Shown piece after piece: positions 24,501 to 37,400 of a stretch of DNA of 64,000 bases (its first letter is position 1; the number at the start of each line of letters is the position of its first letter). Source of the stretch: Hydractinia symbiolongicarpus (Eukaryota; Cnidaria; Hydrozoa; Anthoathecata; Hydractiniidae); the NCBI RefSeq assembly GCF_029227915.1, contig NC_079879.1:4156001-4220000 (forward strand), in the 5' to 3' direction. The notes beneath the pieces were generated by a model that was given only the letters and a program-made list of their open reading frames with translations, made no database searches and had not been told where the DNA came from. The position numbers and the translations under genes are program-made.

Positions 24501-26329
24501 CTTTGATCTTCGAATATATATATTTCATCGCATGAACTGTTGCTTTGTTTCCGGTCTCACCGGAATTTTTAACTCCCCCACTCATAATCCAGTTATAATA
24601 AACTAGTTTATAATGACCCCTCAGTTCAGATAAACTATTTATTAATAACTCGCCTAATTTATTTTGACCCCCTTATATTTCTTTTTGGATAGGACGGTAG
24701 AAAGTCGGTTCAGTTACTAAATTTTATATGATCACAAATTTACCCGACATTTTTGTACCCGATCAAGATCTTTCTCCAATTTTTTGCCGTAAGTTTGTTT
24801 GAAAGATCTAGTCGGAAAAAATTACCAACTTTCAAAGTTAATCGACAACACTTACTGTAAAAAAACACATGACTACAGAATATGAAGTACAGTAGATAAG
24901 AATATTTTTCTCGAAATCCTAGCAAAGTTACAAATTAATAAAAATAGAAAAGAATAAAGACATTGTACCCGTAAGGTAAAGATAAGGTGTCTTTTATTTA
25001 TAAATCCTAAAAAAGATCAAACCTTTATAGAAATAGTAGAAAACGTAACAAAGGCGTTTTTTAGAATGAGGTTAAGATCAAAATAAAAAAAAATCTCTTT
25101 GTAACTTGTAATGCCTTATGAAAGAATTGTTTAGTGTGTATTTGTATTATAAATTTAATATGAGAAAAATCCTTAAGTTTCCTTACTTTAATGACATGAG
25201 AAAAGCTTTTTTTCTGATAAATAAAAGAGCTCAAAAAATGTTGTGGAATACAAAAGTATGAAAACTTCAAATCTGCTCATAAAAATAGAAACTAACATAA
25301 CGTCAAAGTCGGTTAAACCTAAGAAAAAAGGATTTTTCTGGTACCTTTCAAGTCTCACAAGTATGAATCTAAGTAAAACTAAAGTTAACAAAAAAAACAA
25401 AACGCTAAAACAAATACTGCATACATTGGGGAATTAACATCAAGGATCTCTGCCGGGAAAGCGATAGCGAAGACTCCTCAATTAAATCCCTCCTGTTGCT
25501 TTTTCACGGATAGAAATTTTGGGGTAACATTTCGAAATTCACCAACTACATGCTTATACAATGAATATATGGATTTCTTATAAACATAATTCAAAGTTGA
25601 TTTCAAACTATCGCAAATCTGAATCCGACCACTTGAGCAAAAGCTCAAAAACAAATGCGAACCTCCGTCGTGTAACAGTAGAATGTGGACTTGGTATACA
25701 GGATCAAAAGGGATGGCGGTGTTAAGTATTCAAAACATATTAATAGTTATCTTCTTCGCCAAGTACTTTGCATATCAATTTCCGCGCGGCATCCATGAGA
25801 CGGTCATACAACCAAGCACCTTTCTATATCTTTAAATTTGAGAAAATACTGATTTTTGATACAAACATTTTCTTCGCTCTCCTCCTCGATATCTGACGAT
25901 TCAATTAGTAGTATTTTTGCTTAAGATATGGTAACTTATTTTTTTCCAGTAGATCTTCCGAACCTGAAATATAACATTACTTTTTGGCTCTAGTAAAGCC
26001 AAAATGACTTCCATTTCTGACTGTTCATTATGTAATCAGATTTCTTTAATACCACATGCGCTTAGAATAATTTTGTGAGCTTTCGGGTGCTTATTTGGAC
26101 TTTTCAATTATATCTCTTTAATTCATTCCGTTCTTTTTCAGTAAATAAAGAAATGTTATTTTTGTAGCACTCAATCGTTCCTTCTTACAAGAATTTCTTT
26201 AAAAGGATGTATGTCAAAGAATTAAGATTGGACGAGATTTTGTGGAAGCTTGTAAAAGGAGTATCCCTACGATTTCATCGGGTAACTGATTCCATCTGTT
26301 TGGCTTACTAGGTGGCTTTTCGTCATTGT
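24501..26329. other. Unassigned stretch
   Basis: No gene recognised. 24930-25440 is strongly AT-rich with A-runs on both strands. 25700-26300 may belong to the element that contributed the adjacent integrase, but I cannot show it. Confidence 0.35.
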
Positions 26330-26530
26330 GAAACAGGGGCAGTTTTTGTTCATCCTCTTGGGTCGGTGATTGTTTGGGTGCATCATCGTGATGGGTTGGT
26401 ATTAGTCCAGACTCAACAAGATGGAGCAGTGATGGTGTTCAGGTTCATCGTCATGGGGTGGTAATGGTTCGAGTTTATCGTCCTGTGGTGGCAACAGTTC
26501 GAGATCATCATTAAGGTGGCGGTGTTTCAG
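26330..26530 (-). repeat. Acidic/proline-coding minisatellite in integrase tail
   Basis: Imperfect ~27-bp repeats (TTCATCGTC…GGTGGTAATGGTTCGAG…) read on the minus strand as successive DDExExPPP-like units (DDEAETPPP, DDLELLPPQ, DDKLEPLPP). They lie just past the integrase C-terminal block. Confidence 0.65.
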
Positions 26531-27450
26531 CTTCATCGTCAGGCTGATTTAAAGCATCAAGACATGATTTAAGGAGGCCAGCATTGTACTTTTTAGCTAG
26601 TAAACGACCACGCTCATCTTTCAACGGGCACAATCCAGTCTTAGAAATGCTCTCCAATGTATATTGTCCCAACCATTTGAATGTATACTTTCCTTCTTCT
26701 TCTCCATCAAGTCACTTCTAATTTCGAAGCCAAACTTTATCTTTGATTTTTAATGTGGTTGGTAACAAATGGCGACGGTTGTTGTTTCTTTTGTGTTGCT
26801 GTGATACTTTTGCTTGCTTTGTCGTTGGTATCTTGTCTCACTTTCAACGTCGAAGACAGGATAGTTTCGTTATTCTTTGATCTCATCTGCACCAGTCATG
26901 TCATGCAAATTTGTTATCACTCGTTACGGAATTCCTCTACCTGGTCACTAATTTAAACTTTCATGAAAATATGCCTACAAGTAACCTTGTACCAGAATGT
27001 ACCAACCGTTTCAGCTGATGTGTCCTTCACTACCTTAGATTCGGACCATTTCGAAAAATAATCAATGCTAACTATCAACTGCTTGTACCCGTCAACCTTT
27101 GGGAAGTTACATAATTTAATCCCAACTTGACGCATTACCTCACTAGGCACGGAGACGCTCTGCAAATCAGGAGAAATCGTTTTAAAAAAAAATTATTAAA
27201 AAAAAAATAATAAAATAACGTTTGACAAATTCAACAATGTCATTTAACATATTGTGCCAAAAAAATCTTGCTGCACATTTTCGGTAGGTGGCATCTCTTT
27301 CACTATGTGAAGCCATTGCATTGGCTTTGTTGTTGTTTTCAATATCTTAATGGACATCTTGGATTATTTTTGTCCGCTTCTCTCGTGATGTGATTACTAA
27401 TCGTTCGTTCTTGTACATGAACTTCTCACCTACATTAGAAACACCGAAAG
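26511..27450 (-). pseudogene. Decayed Ty3/gypsy- or Ginger-type integrase
   Basis: Minus strand, broken frames. Upstream block ERLVITSREKRTKIIQDVH (27410-27350), then a zinc-binding-like segment (MASHSERDATYRK, AARFFWHNML, about 27310-27240). The core follows at 27130-26980: GIKLCNFPKVDGYKQLIVS, IDYFSKWSESKVVKD, ETVGTF. The C-terminal part at 26756-26570 reads LKIKDKVWLRN, YTFKWLGQYTLESISKTGL, GRLLAKKYNAGLLK. The second catalytic Asp (IDYFSKW) is present. The first, expected in GID, reads Lys (GIKLC), so the active site is lost. No reverse transcriptase or protease was found next to it, so I cannot separate a Ty3 fragment from a Ginger-like transposase. Confidence 0.82.
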
Positions 27451-28260
27451 TTTTTTGGTCCGCAAATTTAGTTTTAGGCTGTTCAGTCACGTGACAATTC
27501 TTGCCGTCGAAAAAAATCTCGGCGCGGCGGAAATTAAGAACTTCAAAGTTTTTAAAAGTAAGCATATGGGTACCTTAGGTTTTTTACAACAACGCAATGT
27601 TTTAGCAAAGAAAACAAAGATTTTTCTCTATCCTCTGTTATTGTATTGTGGGGCCCTCTTTGTCTCTATTTCTAGAATATACTAAATAAAGTTTGCAAGC
27701 TAATTAGTTATAGTTACTTAGTTGGTTAATAGAAGCTAAACCATGTGCCAAGTACAGGTGTTTATCTTGCTGATTTTAGCCAACAGTTAAACAGTTACTG
27801 CTCAAATATAATTTTACACTCAAAATTAAGCATTCTAAAAATTTGTTAAACACAGTCTAGCGAGTTAGCTAGGTTGTGATGACTTGCTCTAATACAACTT
27901 TTTATCCTTTCTTACATTTTGAGCAGTTTGTAGTTGCAATGAATGGCCAATAGAAACGTATCGTAACCTTTTTTATTTAAAAATTTCAATTATTTCTGAA
28001 AAAAAGTTTAGTCGCGAAAATAAATTTTTATTAATCGATTTGTTAAAATAAATGCTTGTAAATTGTATTAAATTTTGAAAATAGTGTGATTCACAAAGAT
28101 TTCTGTATATAAATGAAAATTTAAAGTAATAGCTAAGGTTGATGTTTCCTTTTACTGACAGATCTTGAAAAGGGAGATTTTCTGGTTTTGTAGTTTTAGT
28201 AGGTCTTGGTGTTTTTTGAGTAGAATTTTCTCGTTCATGTTCGCAATATTTTTTGTCCTG
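27451..28260. other. Unassigned stretch
   Basis: No gene recognised. Confidence 0.35.
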
Positions 28261-28267
28261 CAGGGCT

Positions 28268-28615
28268 TCCACCGAGTCAGGGAAATCAGGGAAAGTCAAG
28301 GAATTTTATCTTGGTCAGGGAAAGTCAGGAAAAAAGACCCATTTGGGGAAAGTCAGGGAATTTTGTGTCTTTTACCTTGACTTGATAGTTACTGACAGGC
28401 TCTGTTAGTCATTCAGTGGAACTAACATACCCTTGACCATTTTATGTAGTACATGGATTAAAGCTCTTGTAAGTTATGTTGCGACAAATACGGTTTAAAC
28501 GGTTTTAGTTAATTTATTTTCTGTTTGGCTGTAGAATTTCTTGAAAAAGTCAGGGAAAGTCAGGGAATTTGACCTCAAAAAGTCAGGGAAAGTCAGAAAA
28601 TTTGATACCATAGGT
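28268..28615. repeat. GTCAGGGAA minisatellite clusters
   Basis: Two clusters (28272-28365 and 28548-28605) of repeated GTCAGGGAAA / GTCAGGGAATTT units. The ORFs across them reflect the repeat, not a gene. Confidence 0.75.
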
Positions 28616-29668
28616 TTGGTGGAAACCCTGTCCTGTCGAATATATTTTTGTCTAGAGAAAACTTTGTACAAAGTGATTGGCAACTTGGAATGTAATTTGA
28701 ACTTTTTACAAGAAGATGTTGCTATGAATAAAGTGGATCTATATGATATGTAGATACAAAGATCTGCTTTCCTTTGTTTATCACCTGACTGATACAAAAC
28801 AACAGTTGAATAAAAAATGCGATTTCTATACCTCACAGGAAAATACAAAAATCGCTTACCTAAAACGATCTTTTCGTTTCAGTCCTTATAAACAATGATT
28901 CAAATTTGTTTTTGTGAACTTAAAAAAAGTTTAAAATCGTTTTTTTTTTTGTTTTATATAATAACCTTTATGCACATACGAATATCACATATTATTTCAG
29001 GAGATGAACCATTTTGTACAATTATGGAGCTGAAATACAACCGTTATTATTGTTATTATTATGCATTTTCCAATTCTGATATTCTTATCACTTTTGACCA
29101 TATTTGGTATTGTAATTTGGCGCATGCGCAATAACATTTTGTAAAAATATACGACTTTGTCATGTACTACTTATCTTTTTCTTTATTCCTACCAAATATT
29201 AGCCCTGCTTGATCATTTTTTAGCAAGTTATGTTAATCTACCATCATTTTGACTATTTCTTGAGTACTAAAATACGCCTTTTTTTAGCCGAAAATATTGT
29301 CAGTGTTTATATGGAAAGGATGCGCAAGAATTTGTCTAATTTTTGGCTCCAATTAGGTATCTTCATATCTTTACAACTTTGTAACGAAAAATGTTTGAGA
29401 GTTAAATGACCCCTCGTTGGAAATTTAAACAATAGCTCTTTCATGCTGACAGATTAACAAAGCGAGCGCCTTTACGAATAGCCTGAACTCGATTTTTTTT
29501 GAAAAAGGACTAGTGCTAGAAAATATATATATGGGAATCAGAAAATCAATAAAAACTGCAGTTTTTTGGACTTATTATCTTCGTTATTTTTACATTTGGG
29601 TGAGGCTCTATCTATAAAGTCGGATCTTGGAGAACCTTTTTTAGATCTTGATTGAATATATGTACACT
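28616..29668. other. Unassigned stretch
   Basis: No gene recognised. Confidence 0.35.
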
Positions 29669-31180
<1,512 letters not shown>

Positions 31181-32097
31181 ATATTAAAAAAACAAAAAAA
31201 AACAAAGGAATATATTTGGTAGCCATTTTCAATAAGAAAACATGTGTGACTATTTTGCTCACAACCACCGAACAAAACAAAACGAAAAGTTCGAATATAT
31301 TAGGAATGCTGCAATGTCAATAATTTAAAGAGAAGTTCCCTAACCAGTTTCTTTTAACTCTCCATTACCTTTAAAATTCTCAAAACATTGGAGGTGTTTA
31401 TTAACTGGTGGAGTCATAATTTACTAGGTTATTTCTACTCTAGATTTATCTCTCATCGTTCACAGGGAGTTAAGATAATCTGCTACACAGGAATCGTGCC
31501 CAGCGCATAGTTGGAGGTTTCCGGCTGCATCAATAATGTCTCGTTTAAAAAGACACATTATGGATTTGCCAATGATTCATTCTAACACCTCACTAATACC
31601 ACATCTCAACGGGTCCAGTTTCATACGGCGAACATATGATGATCGGAACACCTGATCTGTTTTTATCACGTGATCTTTTCCGAATCTTTTTCTAAAATGG
31701 TAGTCGTAATACTGACTGACTGTAGTTTTACTATGTAGTGGGAGTTGTTTTTATTTCTTTTCCCTTATTCTTTCATAAAATCTAGAAATCTTCATCTTTT
31801 TTAAAATGATACACATTTCATAGTGTTTAAAGTGGCTTGTAGGTATACATATAGAAATTGATTTTCAGGTATTCAGGGATGCTATCTAGCTAGCTAGCTA
31901 GCTTATCCATAAATTTGTTGAAAAAGAAAGTGCTAGTTTGCACACAACGTTGCCTGCTGGCTAAGCTAACTAGATAGCTGTCTTTGTTTAGTTTATGTAT
32001 ATTATTATATAATAGGTAGATCATGAGATCTTGAGACGATGAAAAGTAGCTCTATTTTAAAAGAAAGTTTCAGAAACAAAAAAACAACCTTTATGAA
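31181..32097. other. Unassigned stretch
   Basis: No gene recognised. Contains a short CTAG tandem run (ctagctagctagctagc, about 31888). Confidence 0.35.
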
Positions 32098-32518
32098 GGG
32101 GCTGTCGACAAACAGTCTTTGTCTCCATTAACGGCAAATTCGCCGTTAGAGGGGGAAGGGGGCAATGCATCGTCCGTTAAAATTATAAAAATGGAGACAA
32201 ATTTCACTTTCTCACGTTTTTTATATCTATAGCTAAATTAAACAAATTAGAAAATGTTTCCACAGTAAAAATCCGCCATAATCTTGAATTGGTTGTTAAA
32301 AAAATTGATCTCGTGTTGGTATAAGTCTCCACAAAGATTGTTCCATAAAGCGCGGGGGCAGGCAGGGTGCCAAAACTCTATTTAATGGCAATTTGCCGAT
32401 TATGGAGACGAAAACTAACGTAGGGGAAATGGACTTGCTGTTAGGGGCAGGGGGGGGTTTGAGCCTAAGCGGCCAATTTACTGTTAATGAAGATGAAAAC
32501 TGTTTGTCGACGGACCAT
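32098..32518. mobile_element. MITE with TGTCGACAAACAG inverted termini
   Basis: Left end TGTCGACAAACAGTCTTTGT…CCATTAACGGCAAATT; right end (reverse complement) CGTCGACAAACAGTTTTCAT…TTCATTAACAGTAAATT. The arms continue imperfectly with G-rich/C-rich runs. About 420 bp, no coding capacity. The target duplication is not clear. Confidence 0.75.
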
Positions 32519-32606
32519 AACGTATATATACACATATATGAATAAAAATGTATTTTAATTATGCAAGTTGTATCCAATACAGCTTCTTGGAGAACTCTGA
32601 CTGTAC

Positions 32607-33441
32607 TGTTCTGCCTGGATAATAAACACTGCCCTGATTATGTACAGCAGCCTGCCCCGGTTAGGAACAGGGCAGAGAATACGTATTTAGTACAACATAA
32701 TCAGGACAGGCCGGTTTATTATGTACAACAGCTCAAAAAATATTATTTGGCACTTTATAAAAGATACATAATCACAACAGGCCGGTTTATGTACAACAGT
32801 CTAATATTATTTGAGACTGAACTAGAACAAACATAATCTGGGCAGGCCGGCTTTTTTTTATATTATTTCTCACTATTAGAACAATCATAATTGGGGCCGA
32901 CCGCTATATACACTTCTGACAAGCAAATAGCCCTGGTGGCAAAGTTGTTGTTGTTCTCAAATGAAACTAAATTTTGTGGGAACTAAATTTTGGGATTCGC
33001 AAGTTTGATAACTTTTCACCAAACTTAATTCCCGCATAAAGAATACTGTAAATGATCAAATAAACACCAGGGGTGTTTATTTAAAAAATGATATTTTAGG
33101 GGGTCGTTTAATCGACAGGGACGTTTAATTTAGGTTTCCTGAAATTTAGTTACCTCAAAGTATATATATTATGCTCAAATGTATTTACAAGAGTAGTTTA
33201 TACTATTTTTTTTTCTTTCGCTATGCCTAGTTTTTAAGGGTGTTCTATCTTGTAGAAGAATGTTTCATTCACAAAAATTCAAAGAAAATGCCAATCACAG
33301 CCTGCCTGGCCTGCCATTTATATCAGCATTCATAACTCGGTTACCACGACATAACCAGGGAAAAAAACATAATCGGCCCATCCGTACATAATCTGCTCAT
33401 CGTGTTTATAAACAGGTTGTTTTCGCAATCTGGGCAGAAAA
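32607..33441. mobile_element. Element A, copy 2 (835 bp, 4-bp TSD)
   Basis: Starts TGTTCTGCCTGG and ends TGGGCAGAAAA, flanked by GTAC at 32603-32606 and 33442-33445. Internal order matches copy 1, with fewer tandem units. Relative to copy 1 it carries an extra ~80-bp hairpin segment at about 33046-33126. Confidence 0.85.
33046..33126. repeat. Nested hairpin insertion in element A copy 2
   Basis: AAATAAACACC-AGG-GGTGTTTATTT (33058-33082) is a perfect 11-bp-arm palindrome, followed by GTTTAATCGACAGGGACGTTTAA. The flanking sequence joins seamlessly to copy 1 when this block is removed. Confidence 0.7.
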
Positions 33442-33445
33442 GTAC

Positions 33446-34486
33446 CAGCTAACAAAACAGTAAGTCCATCATACCTGATCCCAGCCTGATTAAAAACACA
33501 GCCGAGGCAAAAAAAGTTAATGGAAAATAAGATTGTGTTCTCATTTAACTGACGACGTCTAGTTTCTTAGGTGAAAAAACTGTCCTAAAAAGTTTGCATT
33601 GAACGGTTCCTATTATCAATTAATTTCAATGTGAATAACTTGAAAGCTAAGCACTAAATGCCCTGGAATTGAGGCAAAATATATATAAATTATTTTCAAA
33701 TGTCAATGATTTAGAAGGCATTGCTGTATCGTCATGGTGGGTGCAACGGTCTTGTTGAAATTATTTACCCAGGATGGCCTCTTCATTTCCTACAGGTACT
33801 GCTATCAACAAGGGCCCTGCAAAGGCGGTCCTATAGTGCATTTAAAGCTCCCATTTAAACTATGAAAGTCATGCAAGCACAGCAATCGCTTAACTGTCAA
33901 TCTTATTCTCATGCTGAACGCTAAGCAGAAAGGATAGATTCACACTTTTACAGTCTTTGGATGACTTGGCCAAGTTTTGGACCCAATACCTCTCATACTG
34001 GAAGCGAATGCTTTACTATAATGCTGCCTGTCAATTTTAATTATATATGCATATAATTAATATGCTACATAAATAATACAGGAAAGAAAGATTAGTTAAG
34101 TAGTGAGATTTTTGTAACTAGATATAACTGCATGCAATAACACAAATTTGGCATTATGATTATCATCGCACGCCATAGCTAATTTAGAAGAATGATGTGC
34201 TATGTGTGGCTGATTTTACTCCTGACCATGCCTGCTTATATATGTAATTATTTTCTATATATGTGTATATGTAACTTTTATATTAATTTAATCATTGAAA
34301 TATTGCTGCAGTATATAAGTGGAGTAAGATTTATTATATATGTATGTGTACATCGTTCTGTTGTCGCAATGTAATAGAAACAATTGTGTTTAGATAATCA
34401 AGGTTAGAATGTAAAATGATTCTTCTGGAAGTAGTTCCACAGAACATACTTGTTATTCACAATGCAATGACATCATAAAAACAGAA
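33446..34486. other. Unassigned stretch upstream of the EH-adaptor gene
   Basis: May include a promoter or upstream exons of the REPS-like gene. I found no EH-domain exon here and no confident TATA box or initiator. Confidence 0.35.
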
Positions 34487-37400
34487 ATGGATTTTGAGCC
34501 TTTCCATAGTGATGATGAAGAGGCTACTACAATTATACTAGAGAAGAAAAAGAGAGATGGATCAGGTATGATTTCTAAATGTAGTTTTTAAATGATAATG
34601 TCTTCTGGACAAAATAAGTTTATGTACAGTACTGTGAAAAGGTTTGTTAACATCATGTTCGTGTAACGAGCGTGGTGCACAAAATCGTGGTCTTTATGTA
34701 TAACAAACATTCAAACATTCTATCGTGGCCACCCACTAATATTATTATCTCCACGAAGGATCATGTGTCCCACGATTATATTCGCGAGCTCCACGATTTT
34801 TATAGCCAGTATATAGCCAGCGAAAAGAGACGATAGAAGTGTTTTTTAGATCGCATTTAAAAGTAAAACGAAAAGCGGCGATAGAAATGTTTTTTAGATC
34901 GCATTTTAAAAGTTTGAATGAAAAGCTGAGATAGAGGTATTGTGCTCAGCCTCACTGAACAAAAGAAAATGTAAGACTAGTAACATTCTATATTAAAAAT
35001 TCATGCCAGCTATATAAAAGATGAATTAGACAAAACGTTTTTACAATTACTTAAGAACGACATATGGTTATGTTTCCCTTGAGTATTTGCAATAATACAT
35101 TCATTTAATTCATATAGTTTTTGGCTTAAATGTTGCCTGCTGACATACATTATGTAGAAAAAGCATGTTTTTAATAATTTTTTTCACTTTAATTTTACTT
35201 CCATTAACAATCTATTGTATTGGTAAATAATAAAGAATAAAACTTGATTATGTCAGCATGTACAGAAATTTTACTTTAAATGCAAGCCTTGGAACACTGA
35301 TCAAGAAAACGTACAATGTCAGACAAGCGGTTGCAGAGATGTTTTTTAATGAGGTCATTAAACCATCAGTCTCAAAATTCGGTAAATTGGCCAAACTTTT
35401 GGATAGTTGAGTGCTGCCAGGAATTAGAAAAGATGCATTATGAATATATATACAGTACTGCAAAATTTTGGTGATGCTCTTTCAATATTTATACAATAAC
35501 GTAATTGGACTTGTAGTTTGGGAAGTTCTTCTTTAAAGAACCAATTTATGGTCATGATCTCTTCTTGGTAAGTATTTTAGAACAATCTAACGGTAGACTT
35601 AGTAAAGCAACTGGATAACTCAGCATATTTAAACTTTTCTCAGATGCCTTTTTTCTCAAGTTTAAGCTTATATTTGTTTTGCGCAATGCAGTTCTCCCAA
35701 CACAACATTTCTTTTGTACTTTTTGGGAACAGTCTATTTCCAATGAAAAGGTAGCCTACAGTCCTTCCATTATCACTCAAAAACTCAACGAATCATTTGT
35801 TTATAATCAACTCTGCATCGAGAAACTTTTTAAGATTATCTTTTATTCTGTGTTTTTATTCTGTGTAAAAAATATTAGGAACGTCTGTCTTTCGTCTATT
35901 GTGTACATATCATTTGTAGAACTTCTTGTTCCAGCTTTTCATAAAACAACTAGATAACACTACTGAGACGGGACCACCCATCGCAACACCAGCTATTTTT
36001 TTAACAATTCATCATTAGCTGTGAGTGTACACTGTTTAGTAGTTTGTTAAATTTTAATAAACATTGATTTTTACATATCGGCTTTAGCTTCTTGTTGACA
36101 TTTATTTTGTCACAAATCAACTATATTGATTCATCTTTGGTGTACTGGTGAAGACGGACTTGACCTTATAACTGACATTCTCTTCATCATCCAAAAGAGG
36201 AACATTGTCCAGAAGAGCCTGAGTGTCTGAAATAATGAAGTCGTTTTTCTCAAGTGTTTGTAAATATTCAACAATTACTTTTCCAGCATTGTAATAACAA
36301 GTTCCTGTTTGATTTATATATAATGGATCTTAATTTAAGTTTATCATGATTAATTTCATAAAAAAATTGTGCTGGTTTGTTACTATAATTGGTTTCATCT
36401 GGCCATATTCCATCCTATGTTTAAGTGACCATATAAGAATAACTGGAACATTCGTAAATCCGCGATTTTATATCATCATTACATCGAATATATTTACCAT
36501 TTATAATTCCATTGTCAAGCATAATTTTAGTGCCATACTCATTACTGTTTTGGTAATAACTGAATGGGTGCCAAAAACTAATCTCCTGGAACTAACCTTA
36601 GTCAATAGATTGGGTTGTTGAGCCTAGATGAATTTCTGTTGTTGTTATCACTAACCCATACTTCTGCGCCTCATATCATCATCATCATCATCATCATTCT
36701 CGGCTTAACGTCCGTTTTCCATGCTAGCATGGGTTGGACGGGGTATATTAATGACCCTCTTCCAATCTGATCTAGACTGTGTTAGATCTAAACTCAACTT
36801 CCTCTGTATCAAGTCTGTCCTTATAACCTCCTGCCAAGTCTTTCTCGGTCTGCCTCTGGGCTTTGCCCCAGGAACTATCAAGTCTCTACACTTTCTTACC
36901 CAATTATCCTCCTCCATTCTTTCCAAGTGCCCCAGCCAATTCAATCTTCTTATCTGGATAACATCTTTAATTCTACAGAGACTTAGCCTGCTTCTTAGCT
37001 CATCTGAACTCTTTCTGTCTCTCAGACTGGCATTACACATCCACCTAACCATTCTCATATCATTCCTTTCTAAACGGTCAAGATCTTCCTGTTTCACTGC
37101 CCATGTCTCACTACCGTACAACATAACACTTCTTACACAGGCCTCATACAACCTACCTTTTACCTTAAGTGACAGGACTCTGCTAGTCAATAAAGGAAGT
37201 AACTCTCTAAACTTTTTCCAAGCAGAACCTATCCTGCAAGTAACACTTCTTCCAACACCCCCTTCACTGCCCAACATATCACCTAAGTAACAGAAGTTCT
37301 TAACTATCTCTAACGAGCCACTGTTGTACATCATTAAAGCTGGAAATACTTCATTCTCTATAATCTCACCTTTGCAACGCTTGCATACAAACTGTATGCC

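Noticed and set aside
36721-37290. 189-codon plus-strand ORF
   Set aside because: Antisense shadow of the LINE reverse transcriptase, which has full motif support on the minus strand.
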